This document shows, piece by piece, positions 1-9,475 of a DNA stretch of 64,000 nucleotides. Within the stretch, counting starts at the first letter, position 1. Every line of letters begins with the position of its first letter. Both the position numbers and the translations under genes were made by a program. The notes beneath the pieces are model-generated. The model was not told where the DNA came from and did no database searches. It saw only the letters and a list, made by a program, of their open reading frames with translations. Origin of the DNA: Adenophora triphylla var. japonica (taxonomy: Eukaryota > Streptophyta > Magnoliopsida > Asterales > Campanulaceae); the NCBI GenBank assembly GCA_022495995.1, contig JAFEMH010001243.1, positions 372,001 through 436,000 of the forward strand, given 5' to 3'.

Positions 1-416
1 GATTCGTATTGGAGAACTTGGCGTCTCTGACCGATTTGTACGTGAGGACTTGGCGTCCTTGATCGATTTGTATTGGAGAGCTTGGCGTCTCTGACCGATT
101 TGTATGTGAGAACTTGGCGTCTCTGACCGACTGGCATTTTGATTTGCATTTGAGAACTTGGCGTCCCTGATCGATTTGTATTGGAGAGCTTGGCGTCTCT
201 GACCGATTTGTATGTGAGAACTTGGCGTCTCTGACCGACTGGCATCTTGATTTGCATTTGAGAACTTGGCGTCCCTGACCGATTTGCATTTTGAGAACTT
301 GGCGTCCCTGACCGACTTGTATTCGAGAACTTGGCGTCTCTGACCGATTTGTATTGGAGAACTTGGCGTCTCTGACCGATTTGTATGTGAGGACTTGGCG
401 TCTCTGACCGAATTGT
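1..416. repeat. 32-bp minisatellite in the 3' region of E1
   Basis: Units of the form CTTGGCGTCTCTGACCGATT plus TTGTATGTGAGA recur at about 32-bp spacing (starts near 17, 49, 81, 113), with longer 44-bp variants that carry an extra GACTGGCATTTTGATTTGCA segment. About a dozen units are visible and the array runs off the left edge. Hypervariable tandem repeats in this position are known for Ogre/Tat elements. Confidence 0.9.
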
Positions 417-565
417 AGACACTGGAGGTGGTCTTCATTGGGGGCTGTTTTCATCCATTTGTGGACATTGGAGGTCGTCTTTAGCAAGTTGCAGACGCCG
501 GCGCTTGTCTTTGCCAAACTGTAGATGTTGGAGGGCGTCTTCATTCATTGGAGGTCGTCTTTGGT
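417..565. repeat. Degenerate repeat of a GGAGGTCGTCTT word
   Basis: The words GGAGGTGGTCTTC, GGAGGTCGTCTTT, GGAGGGCGTCTTC and GGAGGTCGTCTTT recur four times with partly shared flanks (TTGCAGACG, CTGTAGATG). It is an older, decayed array next to the 32-bp minisatellite. Confidence 0.6.
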
Positions 566-1379
566 GAAGATCATCCTTGCCGAAAAAAGGGGGATTTGAT
601 TTCACGTTTGAATTCCTGCATTCGTTAGTGAAGAGGAAGATGCATATATGGCATTCATGATGACAGATGCATGCATGGAACCAAAAATGATTATGGGATG
701 ATGCATTTACTTGCTTTCGAAGATGCACTTAGCCTAAGCTTCTGGCAGGAAAATTATGATTTATGATCTTCGATGATTTAGGATTATTCCTATTGACTCA
801 AGTTTTGTGCATGCTACATGAGCCCTTGGGAGATTTTTAGTGGGGATGCATGGGTATGGAGACTGCTTGGAACAGATTTTGATCAAGTGGGGGATGAGAA
901 CCCTTGATCGCGATTTAAACAGCGGTTGTTGGTGAGGTTTTGTCAGCAATATCACATGGACCTCAATCTTGATGAGATTGGATTCGGATCTCGGGTCTTG
1001 ATTGAAACTCTCCCTCTCATTCTTGGTCATTTGAAGCCGATCTTGACGGACTTTAGGGCCAACGTTGATACGAGTGAAGCTCCTTTCATTTGGATGAGCT
1101 GTGACCTTGGCCGAAACCGTGTCCGGAGGATGATTTGATGGAATTGCTAATGCCGGGAGAAACCCTGATCTTGAATTTCGATGCTACGGGAAGCTGCCGT
1201 GTACCAAGTTCTGAAGCTGAAATTCTTTCTTGCGACTTGATAAAATTCGGGTCCAAAAGACCATCTTGACAAAGCCCCCGGATCCTGAGTAGGCAAAGTC
1301 CAGATTTTGAAGAAGCGATTTGGCGAGTCTATCTCGTGGTGAAGAACCCAACGTGGACCCAAAGATGACTATATAAGCC
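566..1379. other. Non-coding E1 interior, nothing recognised
   Basis: Only short ORFs on both strands, with no motif I recognise. By position it belongs to the 3' untranslated part of E1. Confidence 0.5.
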
Positions 1380-3420
1380 CCAGCTTGAAGAGCTGCTACA
1401 GGAGAACCTGGGAGAACCGCTTAGCAAGCCCCAGCATGAAGAAATTCGGAGTAGTCTTACAGAGGGGGAACCCATCTTTTCAGACCTTAGTCAACCAATT
1501 CTTGGACAAGACTCGAAATGTGTACGTGCGGGGGCATATCTTTTGAAAGATGGGAATGTCTCCGAATTTGTGTATGACACTCTCGCTTTTGGTTTGACTC
1601 TTTTGAGAGAATATAAGCATCACAAGGTGTGGAAAAGTGTATGGAAGCCCCTGCAGACAGAAAGACAGTGTTTGGCTCTATTTCCCTATGATGGAGAGAG
1701 AGAAGACTTGTCGAGACACTTGAAAACTTGTCTTATTCATGATGATCACAAGGCTGCTTAAAACCCTTTGTTAATGTTCGGGTTATTCAATCCCTAAATC
1801 TGATATGAACAAATATTTTGATTAATCACAAGGAGAAAACCAATTGATATCGAAAATCAAGCTTGGAAGGGCGGAAAGTGTATAGGGACGATCCTTGATG
1901 AGGACCGGATTTTTTTTTTTTTGTTTTTTTGATTTTTTTTTTGAGATTTGTTTGTGATTTCGACCGGACCATTTCTGGTTGCCTACGTTCCCTCCATTAT
2001 GAAGAGCTCAGGTCGCCGTAGTTCGGGTCTATCCCGAATGAAAAGAGAATGAATGTTGAAATTCGAGGGTCTGAGGACCTTTGGGGATTTTGAGGATTTG
2101 GAGGATTGAATAACATATCCCCTTAGAGTGTCCATGAAAGACACGGATGCGAAGCCTCAGTGGGACATCCACGGCAAGTGTTTGTGAGGAGAAATGAAAT
2201 ATGCTCACATGAAGGGAAGGGTTGAATTTGCACAATCTTTGATTGGTAATTTTGAACCAAAATGGATTAGATTCCAATTTAAGCAAGCAATGAAGCATTA
2301 ATTTGATCCTGACATCGAGGACATTAGAATGAAACTGCTATCCGGTAGGGACTGTAGTTGGTTTTCCGGGCTTCGATCGGCTATCGGGTGATTTGGGAGA
2401 TTATGACCTCTTGAGATGAGAGGTCGGCTAGGCCTTTTACTGACTGAACCTCTAAAGATGAGAGGTTGGCTCGCGGGGATGTGTTTGAGAAATCTATGGC
2501 GAGGAAGATTGATTGCCTCCAAGAATGAGAGGTCAGATTTTGACTTGGCCAAGGGCAAGGGTAATGGTGATGGGAGTATCCTCTAAAATTGAGAGGATGG
2601 CTTGGGATTGGTTTAAGGTAATGATAAGAGGAAGTCCGAGCTACTGACAACTTTTTGCGATCTTGCGAGAATTCAGGCTCCTTTTTGATCATTGGAGAGC
2701 TTCTTGAGATGTCGGGGACTTTTGAGTTCTTCTTCTTTTTTTTGGAAGGCTTCCTGAGGAGCTTGGAATTATATCCGAGATTGTGAGGATTTTAAAATCC
2801 TTCTTTTTTTTTTGTTTCTTTTTTTGTTTCTTTTTTTGTTTTTTGTTTTTTTTTGTTTTGTTTTTTTTTTTTTGACTTGGAAAGCTTCCGAGGAGTTGAG
2901 GATTATCTTTGTCCTTCCTTCATGGCTTGAGATAATTTGCGCATCGCCGATTCTCGAAGCTAACTTCTCGGGCTCGCTTGGACTTTCTCTCAGTATGGAG
3001 CAAAAATGATGGCTAAACCGGGTTTCAAAACACGCCGATCTTGAAATGAGAGGGTAGTGTTTAGTAAGGTTGAGGTAATGGCTTTTCTATGGGTGAAAGG
3101 TTTCAACCGCAATCCCTACTGGATGACCTAAACGAGATTAAGTCTTCATTGCTTGCTTAAGCTTTATATGAGAAAAGATCCGTGCAAATTCATCGAGCAA
3201 CGAGATGATGATGATGAAAGGGATGTGAGCATATGAGATGCAAGATGGGGAGTTGGTAAGCCCCAATTTGGGAAGGGTATCAATTGATTTTCTCACTCCG
3301 ATTAGTTTAAATATTAATCATTTTCGAAGAATTAGTGGTTGAGCAGCACAAGTGATCATTTTGGATAAAACCATTTCAATTAAGTGTAACGTGGGTGCGC
3401 AAGTGATGTCTCGAGTCTAG
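1380..3420 (-). other. Non-coding block of E1 conserved in E2
   Basis: This tract recurs at 32870-34880 inside E2 in the same order and orientation. Matching stations include the CATCACAAGGTGTGGAAAAG stretch (1618 and 33123), the GGTTGCCTACGTTCCC station (1979 and 33463) followed by GGTCGCCGTAGTTCGGG, and the ATGTCTCGAGTCTAGCAAGA station near 3405 and 34852. By eye the last 200 bp are about 85% identical. No reading frame is kept between the copies, so it is not a shared protein gene. Very T-rich tracts (about 1908-1942 and 2796-2873) are present in E1 only. I recall GGTTGCCTACGT-type stretches from Ogre-like elements of other dicots. Confidence 0.75.
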
Positions 3421-3605
3421 CAAGAAAAGACTTATATTAAAAATTAGACACTTAACCACTATGTCCAAAATGGACTACAACGACAAATGTCCAGGAAGGA
3501 CTTAGGTGAAAGAAAAGTACTAGAACCTACGAAGGTTGACTCAAAAGACTATTTTAAAGATAGGTAGCCCCCAGTCTAGCCGCTCTTTGCTGTTGAACCA
3601 TGCAT

Positions 3606-5995
3606 CTATTCTTCGACGCTGGAGACGGGAGCTATTGCAGACCTTTCCATCAGGATTTCCTTGTTAACTTTTTGCTCAATCCAACCATCTTCATTGCCTG
3701 CGATGACTGGTTCATTGACCTTGCAAAGGGACGAGTCAAACTCCATTGTGCCCACAAGGCTTGAACCACCAAACTCGATCATGTTGACACTCATGTTGTT
3801 AGGGAGCGGGTTATTGATAGTATTATTGATAGTATTAGGTCCTTCAGGCATTTCTAACCTCCCTTGCTCAATCAACCCTTGGATGGCCTTTTTCAGGGGG
3901 ACGCAATCATCCGTCAGGTGCCCATGGTACTGATGAAAGGCACAATGCTTGGAGGTATCCAAAGGAGCGTTGGGGTTTCTAGGCTGATAATTTTCCAAAG
4001 GCCGGAGCAAACCTTCTCTCACCAAACCTCTGAAGATATCACTCAAAGGCATCCCAAAGTTTCTCAAGTCTTGGAGCCGGGATCTGGATGCATCAGGCTT
4101 CTTGGGAACAAAGGAAGTGGCATTGTTACAGTCCTGTCCCGCGTAGCCGATCGCCTCTTTGCCTTTAGCGAAAGTGAGAGTAGTTTTGGAGGGAGGAGCC
4201 CGATATCCGTAGGCAGGTGCAGCAGTTGCCGGCTGATTGTAAGCCTTTTCAAACTTAGCCCGGAATTAACCATTGCACGCAAGTCGGCGTAGGGAAGTGG
4301 CCGAGGGAAGCTCTCAAATGCGGCTTCAAGCATGACTGAAAGATGTCTAACGCTCCTCGTCGAGGGAGGAATGGCCATTTCACTGAGCTTTAAGTTCCAT
4401 CTCTTATAGAAATCCCCAATATTCTCATTAGGGCGCTGCATCGTTGTTTGCGGGTCAACTCTGTTTGTCTCCCACTCCAAGTTGGCTTTATACTTATCTG
4501 TGAAAGTACTGGTAATTTGTTCCCAAGTAGCCCTAGCTTCAGTGCAATCGGAAAAACCATTTCAAAGCCCCTGACTTCAAAGAGAGACTAAAGTAATCGG
4601 CCAACTGCTGGTTTGTGCATCCCTTAGCCTTCATTGCCAAAGTATAGGTGTCCAAGTGAGTTTTAGGGCATGCACTCCCGTCAAACAATTCCAGAGTGGG
4701 CATCACAAACTTGTGAGGCAGGGGGACAATCGAGTCGGGATCTGTAGGCCGAAGAGCAGTGTTCTTTTTGGCGGTCAATTCAGCAATCTGTGCTTTCATT
4801 TCCTTGTGTTGCTCCATAAACCAAGCCAATTGGGGATCCAAAGGCGGAGCGGGAATTCCCGAGCTGATATTTGAGCTAGGAAGAGGACTAGCTGTTGGTG
4901 GTGCATTGGTGGAAGGAATACCATATCCCGGAGCATAGGTGAAAACCTGTCCTTGGCCCAAATTACCCTGGGGAGTGTATGTAAGAGCTGGGGCAAAAGG
5001 ATAGAACCCAGCGACTTGCTGTTGGCTTCCAATCGGCAGAGAAGATGGAGGCAGATCTGAGGTAGCCATATGGCTTGGATTTTCGGAGTGAGGCCCATAA
5101 GTAGGCTTAAGTGCGGGCTGCTGTCCCTGGTTGTTGAATTGCATGGCTGGTTGTGGCGAGGATGCATAACCGAGAGGATACTGTGGTCCTGGTGATTCGG
5201 ATGAAACCGGGATGAAGGCTTGATAACCCATAGAAGTCTGAGTGAATGGATTTGTGAAAGCTGTGTGAGGAGCAACTGAACCAGTACCATTCTGAGGAGG
5301 GGCTCCTGACTGTGGCCCAGAACCGACATTGTGGCGGCATTCCAAATTGTGGCTGATGTGAAGGTCTGGATTGATCGGTTCCGAACCGAGGTGGGATTCC
5401 AATCTGCCGTGGCATTCCGAGGTATCCCCAACCATGAGAGGACATTCCGTGCGACTTTGCCCCCACCGAGGAGCTGTGAACCGATTCGTCCCATCAGCCG
5501 CATGGATCCAGTGGTCTGACCCAGAGATCGAGGAACATGTGTTCTGGTAGCACCGAAGGAGGTTGGTGGTGGCATCCTGGAGTAATCGGGGTGACCGAGA
5601 TTGGGATTGGGGTCATCCTCTTCTTCCACAGTGAAGGTGCCATCGGGATTGAGGCTGGCGGCCAAACCATGGCTCTTAATAGCCTCGATAAGGCTATTCA
5701 CCAGGCTTCCCTGTCGCATTCTCATCCGTCTCGCTAACCGATTCCATTGCCGTTCTGCCCGAGGAGTCCCGGGAGGCGGAGTGACGTTGTCCCCCTCGTT
5801 ACCAGCTGATGCAGACATTCTGAAACCCGGAGTTGAAACAAACGGCGAAGCTGATGAGGCACTTGACTCTTCCCAACTGATTAAACGGTGACCCGGTGCC
5901 CGAAACCAAGCTTTACGCGGAGCTGCGGGGGAAAGACACGAGGGTTCAGATGGCGGGAATTGAAGGAGGGTAGGTGTTTGGGCTCTTAGGCTCAT
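3606..5995 (-). pseudogene. Ogre/Tat-type gag of E1, frameshifted
   Basis: Gag is the structural protein that packages element RNA. The reading runs from about 5995 down to 3606 through several frames. The N-terminal part carries IEAIKSHGLA and an acidic stretch also seen in E2 gag (VEAMRSHGMA). A Pro/Gln-rich middle follows (about 5330-4870), then a capsid-like core with CPKTHLDTYTLAMKAKGC near 4660. The C-terminal part has the knuckle-like CAFHQYHGHLTDDC near 3940 followed by LKKAIQGLIEQGRL, typical of Tat/Ogre Gag. Frame changes lie near 5465, 5330, 4560, 4260 and 4067, so no intact protein is made. No protease follows. The lineage call is good; exact break points are approximate. Confidence 0.8.
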
Positions 5996-7285
5996 GCAAC
6001 ATGCGATTATTTGTTCATGTTTACTTAAAACATGTTTTATTAACCTAATCGGTTGGAAAAGATTTCTCTTCTTTTTTCGGACTACTACTCGATTCCTGGA
6101 TCGGTGGGCCCCGTCACTACGTCTATAAGCCCCTCGTATTCCACCCGTATTTCGACCTCCCAGGTGGGCGGCCCGGGCGAGGTCCTATAGGGCAAGCGGG
6201 TCCCACCGACCGAAAGAAAACGATCCTAGAAGTCCGCGGGTAATCGAGTCTTAATGAGCATTCGATGTAAATTACGGATAAAGCTGACGTCAAAGTCAAG
6301 ATCATGTCCGAGAGCTCGACAAGAAAGCCTGCATGATTTGGGACCGATGAATGTCCACGATTGATCTTGACTTGTCGTCAATTAGGCCGTAATTAGGCAT
6401 GGAATAATCATTAATCCTTGATGACTCAGTGTCATGCTTTGGGAGTCAGTGTATAATTTGTGCCGGTCGAGCCGAAGTCAAGGCGCCGGTCAATATCTTG
6501 GTCAAAGTCTGCGGCGGAAAACCGGCGTAACTTCGGCGATTAGGGACCCGAAAGATATTGAGTCGGTATGCCGACAAAGGCTTGAAAGGAAAGGTCTATA
6601 CACAGACAGGGCATGACACAGACCAGACTAAAAACCAACCGGGTTTCGGACAAAGTGTGTCACGGACAAGTGCATGGTCGACACAAGGCTCCATGGGATG
6701 TTTGGGTAGTCCTGTGCTCGTCCGAGAGGCGTAATAAGACCAAACGGACCACGACAAGGATTTCCCCGGGTTAAGGACGTGGTGTGCAGTGTACGGTCAA
6801 CGTGCGCGTAGTGTGCAAGCAGTCTATCTTCTTTTTCTGAGTAAAATAGAAATTTTTTTTTATGTGTCTTAAAAAGTATGATGCATGATTTTTTTTTGGA
6901 AATTTTCTTTTTTTTTTGAAAAATCTTTTTTTTTTGAAATTTTTTTTTTTTGAAAATTAATGAGCACATAAGCACATAATCACAAAAATTCCAACAGTTA
7001 GGGACATTATTCCGACAGTCAAAATTTTGACTTTTTCCGAGGCGGCCAAAACAAACACGAAAACTGTGCAAAAATCAACACACACAAAGCAAAGGATTTT
7101 CAAATGTTGAGACGGAAGCTTGACCCTCAAAAAGCTTTTCTTTTTTTTTGAAAATAATGATACCGGTACGTGGGATTGTTAGACCACAATTTATCCCCGA
7201 CTCGTGTTAGGAGGCGATAACGGGAAGTTTAATGGTTTCCACCAATATACCAAATATCATTTTTTTTTAGAAAAAGCTTAAATCT
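5996..7285 (-). other. Leader of E1 with poly-A-rich tracts and an inverted repeat
   Basis: This lies between PBS and gag on the minus strand. An inverted pair, TCGGTGGG.CCC near 6100 and GGG.CCCACCGA near 6208, could fold around about 100 bases. Between 6853 and 7270 the word TTTTTTTTTGAAA (poly-A rich in the element sense) recurs at least five times. I see no coding capacity. Confidence 0.5.
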
Positions 7286-7303
7286 TCCCCAGCGGAGTCG
7301 CCA
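7286..7303 (-). other. PBS of E1, complementary to tRNA-Arg
   Basis: The plus strand reads TCCCCAGCGGAGTCGCCA, which equals the 3' end (with CCA) of a plant tRNA-Arg as I recall it. On the element strand this is TGGCGACTCCGCTGGGGA directly after the LTR, the standard reverse-transcription priming position. Ogre elements also use tRNA-Arg. Confidence 0.85.
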
Positions 7304-7304
7304 C

Positions 7305-8983
7305 TGTGATGTACCCGATTTTTTTTGAAAATCAAAACGGAGTCGCCACGCCATTTTTGTTTTAAGGGCCAAAACTTTGAAAAAAGCCCGAGATCAGAGA
7401 TTTTAGGTTCGGAGGTCATGTTACGCGTCGGGAAGGACGTTAGTGTGCACCCGACGCGCCTCGCAAAACGAGTCTTCCAAACATTTGAAATCCTTTTGTT
7501 GTGTGTGTGTGTGTGTGTTTTGACCAAAATAATTTGAAACTGGGAAAAGTGAAAATTGGGATCTCTTTTTAAGACTTTAAACTGATCCCATGATATTTTG
7601 GAGAATTTTTGGGTTGAGTCTTGGCACTCAAAAGATTTTTGGATTTGAAAAGCAATTCTGCCAGAATGAAAGAAGGCAGTTGACCCTTGACTTTGAAATG
7701 GACTTAAAGGCTTCAAAACCTCAGAATCTGGGGAAAGTCCGAGAATGAAAGTTGCTTAAAACACCCTAAATAGGGTTTCTGAAAAGAAACTTTCCATTTT
7801 GGAAGTAATTTGAGGGGTCAAAACCTTCTGGAAATCTCATATGTGAAATCTGGATTTCCAGAAGCTGATGAACTGGCCTCTAAAAGAAAAATTGAAAAAA
7901 GGAGTTTTACTTACTCAAAAAATAAAATAAAAATATGTCTGGAAATCTCTGGATGTTGGCTACAAAAAGTGTTTTGTAGTCAACATCTAATTCCAAGTTT
8001 TACTGGGTCCAAAAAATAGGAAAATGGACTGAGGTCTCAGAACAATGCTACTGGACAGCAAGATGTTCTTGAGGGAAAATGTGATTTTTGGGGGATTTGC
8101 ATCTATGTTCACCCCATTTTCATCCCTAGACTTGATACCACTACCTTTTGTTAAGTGGTTATCATATTCAAGTCATCCTTGGGGAATTTATGGGGTTGAA
8201 ACATGTCCTTTGCAAAGGGAAAGGGGGTTTTGTAAAGATGAAACCAAGGAGAAAGAATTGACTAAAGATCTAAAATGTGGACCACTTGAGATGGTCATTC
8301 ATGAAGATGAACTTCAAGATGACCATCTTAGGTCAAAACTCAAGTTAAACTAGACATAAAATAAGTCAAAGTAAGAAGAACAAGATGATCAAGAGATCAA
8401 AAGAGAATTTTAGGGTTTTGAGAAGGAGGGCTTTACCAATGGTGACACCCTATCTTCCTAGGCTTGGAATTTGACTTGAGGAGTATCAAGATTTGGTGTT
8501 TGGCTTGAGGAGTATCAAAGTTTGGTGTGTTTGGTATTTGATTGGGAAAGATTCAAGAGAAAATGGTGGCAATCTAAGGATTCCCACCGTTTCTCTCTAT
8601 ATTTCGCCGTAACTTCGCCGCGAGTAAGTTGTGTTTCTAAACTGAGAGAGGAGGGTTTAATTTATAGGCCCTCTGAAAACTCAAAGATGTCCGCGCGGAG
8701 GTCCCTGTAAAACGTGCCTGGTGCATTAAATGCTGCTCCAGGCTTTGAACAGGAAGAATATTTTTCAAAATATCAGCAGAAATTGTTTTTCAACTTGCTG
8801 TTTCGGGATTTTCTTAATTCTTTTGCTTTTTTGGATTCCTTTTTTGGTTTAACTTTAAATAGCAAACCCTAACCTACCCTTGCTTGGTTAGAAAGGTTAG
8901 AGATTGTTAGACATGTTAGAAATGTTAAAACTTTCGTTAACTTTCTAACGAAAAAGCTACCAACTCAAATTGGAGCACTTACA
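7305..8983 (-). repeat. 5' LTR of E1
   Basis: The element strand starts TGTAAGTGCTCC (8983) and ends CATCACA (7305), one base from the PBS. Length is 1679 bp. The inner end shares GAGTCGCCACGCC and the flanking layout with the E2 LTR, but the bodies differ, so E1 and E2 are different families. A (GT)n tract lies at 7500-7519. ORFs in it (for example 8045-8353) show no recognised domain. Confidence 0.8.
8657..8669 (-). promoter_or_regulatory. TATA box in the E1 LTR
   Basis: The minus strand reads CCTATAAATTAAA, about 320 bp from the LTR start, a normal U3/R position for a Pol II promoter. Confidence 0.5.
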
Positions 8984-9461
8984 GCAGGGAGCCTCTCGGG
9001 TTATGTGGATGTCTTTTGATGTGTTGCATCTTATATGGCATATTGCTGCATTCATAATAGCTCATTGAGATTTATTCTCACCCCTCTCCCTTTACTGTTT
9101 TAGATTCCGAGACAGGTGGACCGACCAAGTAAGGGCGGAAAGGAGTTAGAAGTGGTATTTTGGGAATTGTCGGGTTATGTTAGATTGGTGTAGAAAGTGT
9201 TTGTTAGCATAATTCTTTTAAAGGGTTGTATTCATAAACTTTAATTCCATATTATATTCGATATCTTTTGTAACTAAAACCGTTTATTATTTTCGTGGTT
9301 GGTTAACTCTCCCTCCAATGTGGAAGGAGTAGAGTTACTTTGAAATGGTTGTGTTTAAGTTTGGAGATGAAATCAAAGTAAAAAAAAAATTAGGAGAATT
9401 GGGTTAGTTTGAGGACGCTCCAGCTCGGGACACGTGTAGGTTCCAGGTCGGGGTCCTCACA
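8984..9461 (+). repeat. Tail of the E5 5' LTR
   Basis: This 478-bp tail matches 14910-15390 with about four substitutions and two small indels. The missing upstream part was displaced by E1. Confidence 0.9.
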
Positions 9462-9463
9462 GT

Positions 9464-9475
9464 TGGTATCAGAGC
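9464..9475 (+). other. PBS of E5, initiator-Met tRNA
   Basis: TGGTATCAGAGC follows the LTR end CTCACA after two bases. This is the usual initiator-methionine tRNA priming site. Confidence 0.9.

Larger units (their letters stand above)
1..8983 (-). mobile_element. E1: Ogre/Tat-like gag-only LTR retrotransposon, 3' end off-window
   Basis: Read on the minus strand this element has a 5' LTR (8983-7305), a PBS matching tRNA-Arg (7303-7286), a leader, a broken gag (5995-3606), a long non-coding tract and minisatellites reaching the window edge. The 3' LTR must lie left of base 1. No protease, RT or integrase motif appears in 1-3600 on either strand. Its outer end (TGTAAG on the minus strand) abuts GCAGG, and the undisturbed copy of that junction is seen in the other LTR of E5 at 14910. 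This shows E1 inserted into the 5' LTR of E5. The gag type (CxxHxxxGHxxxxC knuckle) and the tRNA-Arg PBS fit the Ogre/Tat lineage; the lack of pol fits TR-GAG type non-autonomous elements. Confidence 0.8.

Noticed and set aside
1..416. Regular repeats that might be read as a CRISPR array
   Set aside because: No unique spacers between units, the context is a plant retrotransposon, and units vary as in a minisatellite.
1543..1761. 72-residue plus-strand ORF in the conserved block
   Set aside because: The E2 counterpart near 33040-33265 does not keep the frame, so the conservation is not at protein level.
4796..5995. The 399-residue minus-strand frame taken as one complete gene
   Set aside because: Its second half leaves the Gag frame; the Pro/Gln-rich Gag continues in other frames, so it is a part of a broken gag.
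6845..6960. Poly-T runs as a Pol III terminator or poly-A tail of a LINE/SINE
   Set aside because: They are repeated TTTTTTTTTGAAA words within the E1 leader, with no A/B boxes, ORF or target duplication.
7286..7303. tRNA-like ends at the PBS sites (also 38177, 27344, 56279)
   Set aside because: Only 11-18 bases match tRNA 3' ends; no cloverleaf exists nearby, so they are primer sites and not tRNA genes.
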